A stretch of DNA of 64,000 nt from Microbacterium sp. LWH3-1.2 (GCF_040675855.1 NZ_JBEGIK010000001.1:372001-436000), one strand, 5' to 3'; counted from the stretch's first letter, positions 52,443 through 61,407 are shown. The notes: a model not told the origin generated them from the sequence alone. Made by a program: numbers and translations.

Positions 52443-54395
52443 TTGACAGACTCCCCCGCACTCCTCTTCGACCCCGACCGTCCCCGCGATGACGCGGAGG
52501 CGCTCCGGCTGCAGGAATGCTCGCAGGAGCAGATCCGCACGATCGGGCGCATCCAGGCGCATGGCGTGCTCTTCGGCATCGACGAGGCGACGGGCGTCGT
52601 GGTCGTCGCGAGCGAGAACGTCGAGCACTGGCTCGGACGTGATCTGCGGGACGCCGGCAGCGACACCCTGTCCTGGGCGATCGGCCAGGGGCTCGCCGTC
52701 GATCCCGTGCGGGCGGAGTTCGAGGGCTCGGTCTACGACGTGATCGCGCATCGCGGCACCGTGCCGCTCGTCGTCGAGCTCGAGCCCGTCGTGCCCGAGC
52801 TGGACTACGTACGCACCGGGGTCGTCGGCGCGATCCAGCGGCTGGCGGGAGTCACCGACCCCGACGAGCTGCGCCAGCTGGCGGCTCGCGAGATCAAGGC
52901 CATCACGGGCTACGACCGGGTCATGTGCTACGAGTTCCACGATGACGGGCACGGACAGGTCGTCGCCGACGAGCGAGAACCCGACATGGAGCCGTACTTC
53001 GGGCTGCACTTCCCCGCGTCGGACATCCCCGCGCAAGCGCGCGCCCTGTACATCGAGAAGCGCTCACGGGCGATCGCCGACACGGAGGACCCGGGACTGG
53101 CCCTGCACACGCTCCTCTCCGAGGAGGCGCGCCTCGACCTCGGGGGAACCGAGCTGCGCGCCGTGTCGCCGCACCACCTTCAGTTCATGCGGAACATGGG
53201 GCAGGCGTCGACGGTGTCGTTCGGCCTCGTCATCGAGGACCGCCTCGTGGGCATGTTCACGTGTGCTCACCGCACCCCCCGACGCATCCCGGTGCTGCTG
53301 CGTCGGGCCCTCGAGGTCATGGCGACCCAGATCGTCACGCAGCTCGCTGCCGCCGATCAGATCCGGCGCCTGCGCCGGCAGCTCGAGGCGCGCGAGCGGC
53401 GGATCGCCCTCATCGCACCGCTGTACGGGCGCGGCGATGTCGGCGCCGTCCTCATGAGCGGCGAGCGGACCGTGCTCGATGTGATCCCGGCCGACGGCGC
53501 CCTGCTGCGGATGGGCGACGCCGTCCACACCGTGGGCGTCGTGCCTGCTCCGGCCCGCCTGTTCGCGGTCGTCGACGAGCTCGGTCCGGGAAGGCTGCTG
53601 TGGGAGGCGCTGCCGATCGAACGACCGGAGTTCGCTGTCGAGGTGCCGGGCGTGACCGGCCTGCTCGTCGTACCCCTCGGCGGCGACGGCGATGCACTCG
53701 CCTTCGTGCGCAGCGAGGTGTCTCGCACGGTGGACTGGCTCGGCGACCAGCGGCCGGAGAACCGCGACACCCCGCTGTCTCCTCGCCGATCCTTCTCGGC
53801 CTGGCGCGAGAGCGTCACTGGCCGCAGCCTCCCCTGGGGCGAGCATGCGCAGGACGCGTTCGACCTCGGCGAGGAGATCAGGTCTGCCATGATCGCCCGC
53901 ACGCAGGCCGAGCTCGCCGAGCTCGCGCTGCGCGACGCCCTCACGGGTCTGCACAACCGGCGTTTCCTCGACGACCGGCTGGATGAGCTGCTGCACGGCT
54001 CAGAAGCCGCGGTGGCGGTCGTGTTCCTCGACCTCGACGACTTCAAGCTCATCAACGACACCTACGGCCATGAGATGGGCGACGCGGTCCTGGCCGCCAT
54101 CGGCCGCAGACTGAGCGGGGTGGCCCGCAGCTCCGACGTCGTCGTGCGGCTGGGCGGTGACGAATTCGTGATCGTGTGCGTCAGCGCGGGGCCGGAGGAG
54201 GCCGCCGCGATCGCGGGGCGCGCGCTGGCCGCGATCACCGAGCCGATCATCGTGCGGGGCGTCGAGGTCACCGTCAACGCCTCGGCCGGCGTCGTGGCTG
54301 CCGAGCGCGGTGTCTCACCCGGAGGACTGCTGAACGCCGCCGACGCGGCGATGTACCGCGCGAAGCGCGGGGGCGGCGGCCGCGTCTCAGCGTGA
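52443..54395 (+). CDS. Bacteriophytochrome-diguanylate cyclase (PAS-GAF-PHY-GGDEF)
   Basis: 650-aa light-sensing enzyme. PAS part at 20-115 with the candidate biliverdin Cys26 (ECSQEQIRTIGRIQAHG); GAF at about 130-305 with DIP motif (FPASDIPAQAR, Asp194) and chromophore His245 (SPHHLQFMRNMG); PHY at about 315-470 with the tongue PRRSF (447-451). The GGDEF domain (about 495-650) has an intact GGDEF at 571-575 and the inhibitory RxxD site RSSD five residues before it, so it should make c-di-GMP and be product-inhibited. TTG start chosen: GAAGGA 6 bases upstream; ATG 52386 is the alternative. No heme oxygenase gene in the window. Confidence 0.9.
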   Translation: MTDSPALLFDPDRPRDDAEALRLQECSQEQIRTIGRIQAHGVLFGIDEATGVVVVASENVEHWLGRDLRDAGSDTLSWAIGQGLAVDPVRAEFEGSVYDVIAHRGTVPLVVELEPVVPELDYVRTGVVGAIQRLAGVTDPDELRQLAAREIKAITGYDRVMCYEFHDDGHGQVVADEREPDMEPYFGLHFPASDIPAQARALYIEKRSRAIADTEDPGLALHTLLSEEARLDLGGTELRAVSPHHLQFMRNMGQASTVSFGLVIEDRLVGMFTCAHRTPRRIPVLLRRALEVMATQIVTQLAAADQIRRLRRQLEARERRIALIAPLYGRGDVGAVLMSGERTVLDVIPADGALLRMGDAVHTVGVVPAPARLFAVVDELGPGRLLWEALPIERPEFAVEVPGVTGLLVVPLGGDGDALAFVRSEVSRTVDWLGDQRPENRDTPLSPRRSFSAWRESVTGRSLPWGEHAQDAFDLGEEIRSAMIARTQAELAELALRDALTGLHNRRFLDDRLDELLHGSEAAVAVVFLDLDDFKLINDTYGHEMGDAVLAAIGRRLSGVARSSDVVVRLGGDEFVIVCVSAGPEEAAAIAGRALAAITEPIIVRGVEVTVNASAGVVAAERGVSPGGLLNAADAAMYRAKRGGGGRVSA

Positions 54396-54689
54396 CGGAA
54401 GGTCGGGCTCCGGAAGGACCCTCAGCCCCGCGGACGAGTTCGCCGCGTCGACCAGATCCTGAAGCCAGAGCCGGTTGATCTCGGGCATGGGCCCCTCGTA
54501 CTCGAACCTGAGGGGGGTCACCGGCGAGATCCAGACGGCTTGACGCAGAGACGTGTCCTCGTCGATGTGCGCGAACGAGAGGTTCTCCCGACGCCGCAGC
54601 TTCGCCATGATGACCAGCTCGAGGTGAGCGAGCGTGCGATCGTCGATCGTGAAAGACGCCGGCGGCGCGCCGTAGTGAAGTTTGCCCAC
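54387..54689 (-). CDS. DUF7882-type small protein
   Basis: 100-aa protein with the actinobacterial DUF7882 pattern: MGKLHYGAPPASFTIDDRTL then AHLELVIMAKLRRRENLSF, an aromatic-rich middle (VWISPVTPLRFEYEG) and ANSSAGLRVLPEP. Function unknown. GTG start at 54689; -10 TAGGAT (complement of 54696-54701) is 6 bases upstream, so the mRNA is likely leaderless. Its 3' end overlaps the convergent phytochrome gene by 9 bp. A paralogue lies at 55959. Confidence 0.82.
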   Translation of the reverse strand: MGKLHYGAPPASFTIDDRTLAHLELVIMAKLRRRENLSFAHIDEDTSLRQAVWISPVTPLRFEYEGPMPEINRLWLQDLVDAANSSAGLRVLPEPDLPSR

Positions 54690-54731
54690 TCCTCGATCCT
54701 ACGGGCGGCTGGGCGCAGGTACGCTGGGGCG
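54690..54731. promoter_or_regulatory. Compact divergent leaderless promoters
   Basis: A 42-bp gap between divergent start codons holds minus-strand -10 TAGGAT (complement of 54696-54701) and plus-strand -10 TACGCT (54720-54725), each 6 bases from its start codon. The two -35 regions must overlap the opposite gene start. Confidence 0.55.
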
Positions 54732-54989
54732 ATGGCGATCGTGAACCGGCTCACCGTGGATGGACGCGACTACTTCCTGCCCGACCCTGTGGCGGAGTTG
54801 AAGACCAACATCCTCGAGGCGATCAAGGCGGGGGGCGGTTATGTGAACATCCCGCCGCTGCGCGGCGGTCCGGGAGTCGACATCCTCTTCTCCCCCGGCA
54901 TGCCGGTGACGTGGTCGCAGTTCGAGGTCGGCGAGGCGCCGGCTCCGATCGACGAGCCCGACGACGAACTCGCCGACTACGAGCTCTGA
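54732..54989 (+). CDS. Conserved 85-aa hypothetical protein
   Basis: 85 residues: MAIVNRLTVDGRDYFLP, a basic helix (VAELKTNILEAIKAGG), YVNIPPLRG, ILFSPGMPVTW and an acidic tail DEPDDELADYEL. No recognised catalytic motif; predicted small alpha/beta fold. Probably leaderless (TACGCT 6 bases before ATG). Head-to-head with the DUF7882 protein and tail-to-tail with the EAL gene. Confidence 0.72.
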   Translation: MAIVNRLTVDGRDYFLPDPVAELKTNILEAIKAGGGYVNIPPLRGGPGVDILFSPGMPVTWSQFEVGEAPAPIDEPDDELADYEL

Positions 54990-55033
54990 CGCCGGCCACG
55001 AGGGTCACACCCCGGCGCTCGATCCCACGAGTG

Positions 55034-55822
55034 TCAGCCCGCTGCCAACAGCGCATCCATCTCCTCGGAAGGCATCGGCACACCCCAGAGGTAGCCCTGT
55101 CCGCGGTCGCAGCCGCGCCGCCGGGAACGCTCGAGGTCCGCGATGGTCTCGATGCCCTCGGCCACGACCCGCCAGCCGTGCGCGGCGCTGCTCTCCACCA
55201 CTGCCGCGATCGCGTCGTCGGCTCCGGCGTCGTTGCGCTGCGTGAGCGATCGGTCGATCTTGACCTCGTCGATCGGCAGGTATTCCAGCATGCTCACCGT
55301 GGTGTCGCCGCCCGCGTAGTCGTCGACCGAGATCGACATCCCCGCCGATCGGAGCGACTCCATCGCCGTCAGCATCTCCGGACGCAGCTGCGGCGTCGGC
55401 GCCTCGGTGATCTCGACCGTCACTCCCACCGGGTCGATCCCGAGCCCGTCCAAGCGCGCGACGACATGGTCTGCGTAGCGCTGCGAGAAGTGCGCCGGTG
55501 ACGCATTCACCGCCAGCCCGAGCGGATGACCCGCCTCACGCCACTGCGTCACCTGGTCCACCGCGACACTGAACACGTGCAGGTCGACCTCATCGAGGAA
55601 ATGGCCCTCCTCGGCGAGGGGGATGAACCTGTCCGGCGGAACGGCGCCGAGGAGCGCGTGATTCCAGCGGCAGAGAGCCTCGACGGCGACAGGTTGGATC
55701 GACGACGTGGCATCGGGAGACCACAGCGGCGACAGATCGTACTGCGGCTGGAAGGCGATCCACAGCTCCCCGGTCGAAAGCGCAGCGCGCAGATCACGGG
55801 TGAGTGGGGGAGTGCGGGGCAT
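55034..55822 (-). CDS. EAL-domain c-di-GMP phosphodiesterase
   Basis: 262-aa stand-alone EAL protein. EAL signature at 48-50 (VAVEALCRW), NASPAHF (metal Asn), VEITEAP (Glu), DDYAGGDTTVSMLEYLPIDE (DD pair), VKIDRSL (Lys), VVAEGIET (Glu) and QGYLWGVPMP. All main metal/substrate residues are present, so it is probably active; loop 6 (DDYAGGDT instead of DDFGTGYS) is unusual. ATG 55822 chosen by family length; the longer upstream frame has no similarity. No sensor domain is fused. Likely opposes the phytochrome-GGDEF enzyme encoded 0.6 kb away. Confidence 0.88.
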   Translation of the reverse strand: MPRTPPLTRDLRAALSTGELWIAFQPQYDLSPLWSPDATSSIQPVAVEALCRWNHALLGAVPPDRFIPLAEEGHFLDEVDLHVFSVAVDQVTQWREAGHPLGLAVNASPAHFSQRYADHVVARLDGLGIDPVGVTVEITEAPTPQLRPEMLTAMESLRSAGMSISVDDYAGGDTTVSMLEYLPIDEVKIDRSLTQRNDAGADDAIAAVVESSAAHGWRVVAEGIETIADLERSRRRGCDRGQGYLWGVPMPSEEMDALLAAG

Positions 55823-55861
55823 GCCACCAGAGTCGACGACGTTCGCAACCAGGCGCAACAC

Positions 55862-55890
55862 CAGACACGGACGGAGGAACTGCGTATAAT
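55862..55890 (+). promoter_or_regulatory. Possible promoter with consensus TATAAT
   Basis: TATAAT at 55885-55890, rare in such GC-rich DNA, with a partial -35 CAGACA (55862-55867) 17 bp upstream. It lies 68 bp before the DUF7882 paralogue, which also has a closer -10 TAAGGT. Confidence 0.3.
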
Positions 55891-55958
55891 GCGCGCGCCG
55901 TCCCTCCGGCCCCACGCGAATCGCCGGGATCCGGCGCCGCGGGGCTAAGGTGGGGTCG

Positions 55959-56273
55959 ATGGGCACGCTCACCTACGACACCCGCGTCACGACGTCGATC
56001 GACGATCGGATCCTCGCGCATCTGCAGGCGGTGATCTGGGCCAAGCTGCGGCGCGGCGAGTCCTTCCCGTTCACCTGGAGCGACCCGACCCGAGCCGGTC
56101 TCGGACGCACGTCGGTGTGGCTGAGTCCGAACGTCTCGCTCGCGTTCGAGTACTTCGGCGGCCGCCAGCCGCGGCTCAACCCCGCATGGGTGGACGCTCT
56201 CGCGAAGGCGGCGAACTCCCCCGCGGGCCTCACGATCGTGCCCGAGCCCGAGAACCCCTCAGCTCCGCAATAG
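55959..56273 (+). CDS. DUF7882-type small protein, paralogue
   Basis: 104-aa paralogue of the protein at 54387: MGTLTYDTRVTTSIDDRILA, HLQAVIWAKLRRGESFPFTW, TSVWLSPNVSLAFEYFGG and ANSPAGLTIVPEPE. Conserved Trp/Arg/Glu positions match between the two. -10 TAAGGT (55946-55951) is 7 bases before the ATG, so likely leaderless. The two DUF7882 genes flank the EAL gene. No function known. Confidence 0.82.
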   Translation: MGTLTYDTRVTTSIDDRILAHLQAVIWAKLRRGESFPFTWSDPTRAGLGRTSVWLSPNVSLAFEYFGGRQPRLNPAWVDALAKAANSPAGLTIVPEPENPSAPQ

Positions 56274-56282
56274 GCTGACGCG

Positions 56283-56843
56283 TCAGTTCCAGACGCTGGG
56301 TGCTTCCGCACGCGTGGGAGGGAGAGCGGATGCTGCCGCCCAGTCGTGAACCCATGCATCCACTTCGGGAACGCCCTCGGGGCGGCCTATCGCCGCGAAC
56401 AGCTCCTCGTGCGACAGCGTTCCTCCGGAGCGCTTCATCATTCGGGCGCGGATGATCGCGCGGGCATAGACCTCGCCGCCCACGACGGCGCGATGCTCGA
56501 GGTAGACGGCCTTGTCGTCGTGCCCGATCAGGCGCGACTCGACGTCGAACTTCTGCCAGAGGTTCAGCGACTTGCGGAACGTCACGGTCTCGCTCGAGAC
56601 GACGGCGTACCAGCCGTACGTCTTCATGACATCCCAGAGGCCCGTCCGCACGAGCAGGTCCCACCGGCCGAGGTCGAACAGCGACAGATATCGCCCGTTG
56701 TTCATGTGACGCAGCAGGTCGATGTCGGTGAGGAGCGTGGTGAGCCGGATGCGGCTGATCTCGTCAGGGCCGAGTCGCCCGCCTCGCCGCAGCCGCCGCC
56801 GCGCGGTCACCATCACGATCAGGGTGCGCCACATCACGTTCAC
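56283..56843 (-). CDS. 4HBT-family acyl-CoA thioesterase-like protein
   Basis: 186-aa hotdog-fold protein: ISRIRLTTLLTDIDLLRHMNNGRYLSLFD (aspartate and HMNNGRY are the family signature), WDLLVRTGLW, AVVSSETVTFRKSLN, and VYLEHRAVVGGEVYARAIIRA. Likely hydrolyses acyl thioesters; substrate unknown. GTG 56843 (MNVMWRTL) preferred because -10-like TACGAT lies 8 bases upstream and no Shine-Dalgarno serves ATG 56834, which is the alternative start. Confidence 0.82.
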   Translation of the reverse strand: MNVMWRTLIVMVTARRRLRRGGRLGPDEISRIRLTTLLTDIDLLRHMNNGRYLSLFDLGRWDLLVRTGLWDVMKTYGWYAVVSSETVTFRKSLNLWQKFDVESRLIGHDDKAVYLEHRAVVGGEVYARAIIRARMMKRSGGTLSHEELFAAIGRPEGVPEVDAWVHDWAAASALPPTRAEAPSVWN

Positions 56844-56990
56844 GAGGTGCGATCGTAGCGACCCTCGATCGCCATGCAGATTCGCTTGTCGGATCCCGAC
56901 AGCCAGGGCCGCAGCATCCGCTCGCCACTGCCTGTTCACCGTGCGTTCCCCCGATTTCGGGTCTCGCGCCGACGCGCGTAGAGTCTGGCC

Positions 56991-57497
56991 ATGGAAGCCG
57001 AAACCCAGACCGACATCGTCGTCCGTCCGGTGCGCGACGTCGACGCGGAGGCCCTCGGTCGCGTCCACGCGACCGCCTGGCACGAGACGTACGACCACCT
57101 CATCAGCAAGGCCGCCCTCGAGGCCGTCTCCCCCAAGCGCCTCGCGGAGCTCTGGACGCACTGGGCCGTCCAGGGTCCCGAGTTCAAGATGTTCGCCGCC
57201 CTCGTGAACGGCGACATCGTCGGATTCGCCGGCTCCGGCCCCGCCCGCGACAAGGATGCTCCGCGTTTCCGCGAGCTGTACTTCATCTATCTCCTCGACG
57301 CCTACCACGGCACCGGCATCGGCCAGAGGCTCTTCGACGCCGTCGTCGAGCCGGCCGAGGGGCTGTACCTCTGGGTCGCCGACGACAACCCGCGTGCGCA
57401 CCGCTTCTACACGCGCAACGGCTTCACGCTCGACGGCGCGACGCACACCGAGCCCTTCCTCGGCGAGACCCTGACCGAGGTGCGCTTCGTGCGCTGA
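56991..57497 (+). CDS. GNAT acetyltransferase
   Basis: 168-aa GCN5-related N-acetyltransferase: IVVRPVRDVDAEALGRVHAT, WHETYDHL, FAGSGPARD, the acetyl-CoA loop DAYHGTGIGQRLFDAV, and the C-terminal NPRAHRFYTRNGFTLDG. Single domain, complete. -10 TAGAGT (56979-56984) is 6 bases before the ATG, so it is probably leaderless. Acceptor unknown. Confidence 0.9.
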   Translation: MEAETQTDIVVRPVRDVDAEALGRVHATAWHETYDHLISKAALEAVSPKRLAELWTHWAVQGPEFKMFAALVNGDIVGFAGSGPARDKDAPRFRELYFIYLLDAYHGTGIGQRLFDAVVEPAEGLYLWVADDNPRAHRFYTRNGFTLDGATHTEPFLGETLTEVRFVR

Positions 57498-57508
57498 TCC
57501 ACGTTGTC

Positions 57509-57546
57509 CCGAGGGGCGTGTCCGGTTCACCGGGCACGCCCCTCGG
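57509..57546 (+). terminator. Strong terminator after the GNAT gene
   Basis: CCGAGGGGCGTG (57509-57520) and CACGCCCCTCGG (57535-57546) pair perfectly, and CCGGT/ACCGG continue the stem after a T-G wobble, leaving a 2-base loop: effectively an 18-pair hairpin. Starts 11 bp after the stop codon. Confidence 0.78.
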
Positions 57547-57596
57547 CATCTCGCCACGCGTGCGCCGACCCGTCGCGCATCCGGAAGACTGGACGC

Positions 57597-58373
57597 ATGC
57601 CGCCTCGCACCGCGCTCACCGTCTGGCCTCTCGAGGGCATCCCCGAGATCGAGGCGGGTGCCGACCTCGTCGACATCATCGCCCGCGCGGTGGAGGACGA
57701 CCTGGCGGACGGCGACATCCTCGTCGTGACCTCGAAGATCGTCTCGAAGGCCGAGGGACGCTTCGTCGTCGCCGACGACCGCGAAGACGCCATCACGTCC
57801 GAGACGGTGCGGGTCGTGGCATCCCGCAGCACGCCCAACGGCGCGACCACGCGCATCGTCCAGAACCGCCTCGGCATGGTCTCCGCTGCCGCGGGCGTCG
57901 ACGCGTCGAACACGCCCGAGGGCACCGTGCTGCTGCTGCCGGTCGATCCCGACGCCTCCGCCCGCGCGATCGCCGCGGGCCTGCGCGAGCGCCTCGGCGT
58001 CGAGGTCGGCGTCATCGTGTCGGACACGCTCGGCCGCGCCTGGCGCGAAGGCCAGACCGATCACGCGATCGGCGCCGGCGGCGTGCACGTCTTCGAGGAC
58101 CTCCGCGGGGGCACGGATGCCGAGGGCCGCCCGCTCGTCGTCACCATGCCGTGCGTCGGGGACGAGCTCGCCGCCGCGGCGGACCTCGTCAAGGGCAAGG
58201 CGGCCCGGCGCCCCGTCGCTGTCGTGCGCGGGCGCGCCGACCTCGTCGGCGCTCTGGACCTGCCCGGCGCCCGCTCGATCGTGCGCCCCCTCGAGAAGGA
58301 CATGTTCCGCCTCGGTGCCGACGAGGCCTACGCCGAAGGATTCGCCGCGGGCGCAGCATCCCTCGCTCCCTGA
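57597..58373 (+). CDS. cofE: Coenzyme F420-0:L-glutamate ligase
   Basis: 258-aa CofE-family protein adding glutamate to F420-0 with GTP. Characteristic parts: [97 protein letters not shown] and [20 protein letters not shown]. The C-terminal nitroreductase-like domain found in mycobacterial FbiB is absent. Start ATG 57597 by family alignment; AAGACT 6 bases upstream is a possible -10. Ends just before a large inverted repeat. Confidence 0.92.
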   Translation: MPPRTALTVWPLEGIPEIEAGADLVDIIARAVEDDLADGDILVVTSKIVSKAEGRFVVADDREDAITSETVRVVASRSTPNGATTRIVQNRLGMVSAAAGVDASNTPEGTVLLLPVDPDASARAIAAGLRERLGVEVGVIVSDTLGRAWREGQTDHAIGAGGVHVFEDLRGGTDAEGRPLVVTMPCVGDELAAAADLVKGKAARRPVAVVRGRADLVGALDLPGARSIVRPLEKDMFRLGADEAYAEGFAAGAASLAP

Positions 58374-58384
58374 CTGTTCTCTCA

Positions 58385-58465
58385 CCCAAACCACCCCTTT
58401 TCGCCGAGCCCACCCATCCCGGACGGGCCAGGACGGGTGGCTTCGGCGAAAAGGGGTGGTTTGGG
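58385..58465. repeat. Large inverted repeat / convergent terminator A
   Basis: Perfect 23-bp arms (58385-58407 and 58443-58465) around a 35-bp spacer; the spacer folds as CCACCCATCC (58410-58419) with GGACGGGTGG (58431-58440), one mismatch. The whole is a single ~33-pair hairpin between convergent cofE and the DUF4097 gene. The right side ends GGTTTGGG. Confidence 0.85.
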
Positions 58466-58486
58466 CGGGTGGGAGCTTGAGGCGGC

Positions 58487-59344
58487 TCAGCGCCCGGACG
58501 AGAGTACGGCCTCGCCAGCCGACACCTGCACGCTGATGGCGCTCGACGCACCGGGCGTGGACCCGACGTTGTTGTCGAACCGGCCGGCCGAGACCTGGGA
58601 GCGCACGTCGTACTCCCCCTCGGGGACCGTGAGCCGCAGCGAGCCGGCGCTCACGTCGAGATCCATCGCATCCGGCTGTGTGCCCGTGAGCGTCGCATCG
58701 AGGGAGCCGGCGCTCACCGTGAGGTCGGCCTGGCGCACACCTTCGAGCTCGAGCGTGCCCCGTCCGGCGCTCACGTCGGCGCTGAGAGACTCCGCCGAAC
58801 CCGTGACATCGAACGACCCGGCGGCCAGCGACAGCGCGAGATCGCCGAACTCGCCGTCGGTCACGAACTCGCCGGCCGCGAGCGATACGTCCGCGTCGAG
58901 GCCGTCGAGCGAGGACGGCAGCCGCAGCACGGCGTCTGCTCTCCCGTCGCCGAACCAGCCGCGCCAGACGAACCAGCCGAATCGATCGGGCGACGAGACC
59001 TGGAGCGAGTCGCCGTCGCGCTCGAGCTGCCAGGCGTCGGCGTCCCACGAACTCGTCACCTCGAGCTCTGCCTCCCGCACATCGGTGAACTCGACGCGCA
59101 GCGTGCCGGCGGCGGCATCGACGTCCAGCTCTTCGACGCCGGCGGCGTCGACCGTGCGGGTGGAGGTGTGCACCGACGCCGAGGCGATCGTCCCGACGGC
59201 CGCCGAGATCGTCGCGCCGAGGAGAACGATCCCGCCCACTACGATCACGACGATCGCGACGGCGCGCGATCCGCCGGAGGAGGGCCGCGGCGGTTCGACG
59301 GGGTTGTCGGGGGTCACGGGAGGAGGGGTCAGGGTCGTGCTCAT
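58487..59344 (-). CDS. DUF4097-type beta-repeat membrane protein
   Basis: 285-aa protein. Cytoplasmic Pro-rich N terminus, one membrane helix at about 28-52 (AVAIVVIVVGGIVLLGATIS), then an extracellular domain of short repeated beta units: DVDAAAGTL, DVSLAAGEF, LSLAAGSF, DVSAGRGTL, TVSAGSLD, DVSAGSLR, QVSAGRF, QVSAGEA. This is the DUF4097 (putative adhesin, beta-helix) pattern seen in partners of LiaRS/PspC-type envelope stress systems. ATG 59344 overlaps the response-regulator stop, so it is the last gene of that operon. Confidence 0.85.
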   Translation of the reverse strand: MSTTLTPPPVTPDNPVEPPRPSSGGSRAVAIVVIVVGGIVLLGATISAAVGTIASASVHTSTRTVDAAGVEELDVDAAAGTLRVEFTDVREAELEVTSSWDADAWQLERDGDSLQVSSPDRFGWFVWRGWFGDGRADAVLRLPSSLDGLDADVSLAAGEFVTDGEFGDLALSLAAGSFDVTGSAESLSADVSAGRGTLELEGVRQADLTVSAGSLDATLTGTQPDAMDLDVSAGSLRLTVPEGEYDVRSQVSAGRFDNNVGSTPGASSAISVQVSAGEAVLSSGR

Positions 59345-60051
59345 CGGTTCGTTCCTGTCTGCGGCCCACGGCCGCTGGGTGTCGGGGGAGCCGGCGGCGT
59401 CGGGCCGCCGTGCTCGAGGTGGGCGATCGCGGCGAGCACACGCCGGTTGCCCGACTCGTCGGGTTCGAGGTCCAGCTTCTGGAAGACCGCGGTGATGTGC
59501 TTCTCCACACTGCCCTCCGTGACATGCAGTGCCTTGGCGATGGCCTGGTTGGACCGGCCCTCGGCGATGAGCGCGAGCACCGAGGCCTCGCGGTCGGTGA
59601 GGCGCAGCATCCGTTCGTCCCTCGTCCTCCGGCTGAGCAACTGCGCGACGACCTCGGGATCGAGCACCGTGGCACCCGCCGCGATGCGCTCGATCGCCTC
59701 GAGGAAGTCGGCGACGTCGGCGACACGGTCCTTCAGGAGGTAGCCGAGCGCCCCGCCGCTGGAGGAGATGAGGTCGGCGGCGTACCGCTCCTCGACGTAC
59801 TGCGAGAGCACCAGCACCGCGAGCTGGGGCAGCCGCGCCCGCAGCGACAGCGCTGCGCGGATGCCCTCGTCGACCCAGGTCGGGGGCAGCCGCACGTCGA
59901 GGATGCAGAGGTCCGGCGCCGTCTCGTCCACGGTGTGGTCGAGACGCGATGCGTCGGGAAGGGCCGCGACCACATCGTGGCCGGCGTCCTCGAGCACCCG
60001 CACCAGGCCGGCGCGCAGCAGCGCCGAGTCCTCGCAGATCAGGACGCGCAC
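59341..60051 (-). CDS. LuxR/NarL-type response regulator
   Basis: 236-aa regulator. Receiver domain 1-120 with acidic pocket (ICEDSALLRAG), phospho-acceptor Asp in LCILDVRLPP, and the Lys switch in GYLLKDRV. C-terminal LuxR HTH: LTDREASVLALIAEGRSNQA and IAKALHVTEGSVEKHITAVF. A Pro-rich tail (about 215-236) is extra. GTG start at 60051 lies inside the 3' end of the kinase gene (13-bp overlap). Confidence 0.92.
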   Translation of the reverse strand: MRVLICEDSALLRAGLVRVLEDAGHDVVAALPDASRLDHTVDETAPDLCILDVRLPPTWVDEGIRAALSLRARLPQLAVLVLSQYVEERYAADLISSSGGALGYLLKDRVADVADFLEAIERIAAGATVLDPEVVAQLLSRRTRDERMLRLTDREASVLALIAEGRSNQAIAKALHVTEGSVEKHITAVFQKLDLEPDESGNRRVLAAIAHLEHGGPTPPAPPTPSGRGPQTGTNR

Positions 60052-61304
60052 GGGATGCTCACCTCCACGCTCGTGGGTCCGCCGGCCGGGCTGTCGATGC
60101 GCGCCTCGCCGCCGGCCGCGAGCACGCGGTTGACGATGCCGTCCAGGCCGCCGCCGGGGATGACCCGTGCGCCGCCGATGCCGTTGTCTTCGACGCGCGC
60201 CCACAGCGTGCCGGGCTCGCGCAGCCGCGCGACCACGCGTACCTCGGTCGCCCGCGAGTGCTTGGCGGCGTTGGTGAGCGCCTCGGCGATCACGAAGTAC
60301 GCGGCGGCCTCGGTGTCGCGGCTGCATCGGCCGTCCAGGCGGACGTCGGTGTGCACCGGCACGACCGAACGTGCGACGAGCGCCGAGATGGCCGCGTCGA
60401 GTCCGCGATCATCGAGGACAGAGGTGTGGATGCCTCGTGCCAGCTGCCGCAACTCCGTGATGGCCGCCTTCGTCGAGGTATGGGCCTCGGTGATGAGGGC
60501 CTTCGCGGCCTCGGGGTCGGCGTCGATCTTCTGCTGCGCGAGCCCGAGGGTCATGCCGACGGAGACGAGCCGCGGCTGGACGCCGTCGTGGAGGTCGCGC
60601 TCGATGCGCGTGCGCTCGACGTCGGCGGCACGCACGGCACCGGCGTGCTGCTGGCTCGACATGCGGGCAGCGGCGGCGAGCTGCGCCTCCCGCGAGGGGA
60701 CCATGATCGCCCGCGCGATGATGCCGTGGAGCACGCCGAGTCCGATGAGCGCGGCGGCCGAGAAGAGCGCGGCGAAGATGCCGACGGGGACGGCCCACGC
60801 GAGCGGCACCTCGATGCCGGTGCGGGCGAGACGCACGGCGCTCGCGTCGGCGAAGAGCGGCGCGAACGCCAGCACCGCGCCCGACACGAGGATTCCGGCG
60901 AGGGCCACGACGACCCAGCCGAGGATCGTCGCGATCGCCAGGTTCGCGATGGCGCGCCATGTGCCGGGATCGATCGTCTGCATCCAGAGCGTGCGGAGGA
61001 AGCCGCCGAATCCGGGGCGACCGCTCGATCGCGGATGCAGCCGCACAAGCCCGAAACGGTAGAGGCCCTCGACGCGCTCGGTCTCGAGCCAGCCGAGCGC
61101 GAAGAGCACGTAGACGAGCCCGACGAGCACCACGAGGCCGATGCCCAGCACGAACACGAGGCCGATGCCGACGCCGAGCAGCGTGAAGAGGAGGGAGAAG
61201 GCCGCTGCGCCGAGAACGCCGAGCGCTGCGAGCTGCGCGATGGCGCCCGCCACCTGGGCGGGCCGCGTCACTGGGCGGACGGGAGGGGAGTCCGAGGAGG
61301 TCAT
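60039..61304 (-). CDS. NarL-type sensor histidine kinase
   Basis: 421-aa kinase. Four to five N-terminal membrane helices (about 20-60 and 115-200) with the sensor-domain pattern of actinobacterial LiaS/DesK-type kinases. HisKA_3 dimerisation helix with the phospho-His in ERTRIERDLHDGVQPRLVSV; HATPase with EALTNAAKHS and DNGIGG. Pairs with the overlapping response regulator. ATG 61304; minus-strand -10 TAGCTT (complement of 61312-61317) is 7 bases upstream, so likely leaderless. The operon's DUF4097 protein suggests cell-envelope stress as signal. Confidence 0.9.
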   Translation of the reverse strand: MTSSDSPPVRPVTRPAQVAGAIAQLAALGVLGAAAFSLLFTLLGVGIGLVFVLGIGLVVLVGLVYVLFALGWLETERVEGLYRFGLVRLHPRSSGRPGFGGFLRTLWMQTIDPGTWRAIANLAIATILGWVVVALAGILVSGAVLAFAPLFADASAVRLARTGIEVPLAWAVPVGIFAALFSAAALIGLGVLHGIIARAIMVPSREAQLAAAARMSSQQHAGAVRAADVERTRIERDLHDGVQPRLVSVGMTLGLAQQKIDADPEAAKALITEAHTSTKAAITELRQLARGIHTSVLDDRGLDAAISALVARSVVPVHTDVRLDGRCSRDTEAAAYFVIAEALTNAAKHSRATEVRVVARLREPGTLWARVEDNGIGGARVIPGGGLDGIVNRVLAAGGEARIDSPAGGPTSVEVSIPCAS

Positions 61305-61407
61305 GTCACCAAAGCTAGGCGCGTGCGCGGCGCCGCGCGCCCGAGGCATCCGGAGACTTCGCTTCGGGTTATCCCCCTCCCCTGCTCCTCCCCTGAGGGT
61401 CTTGTCG

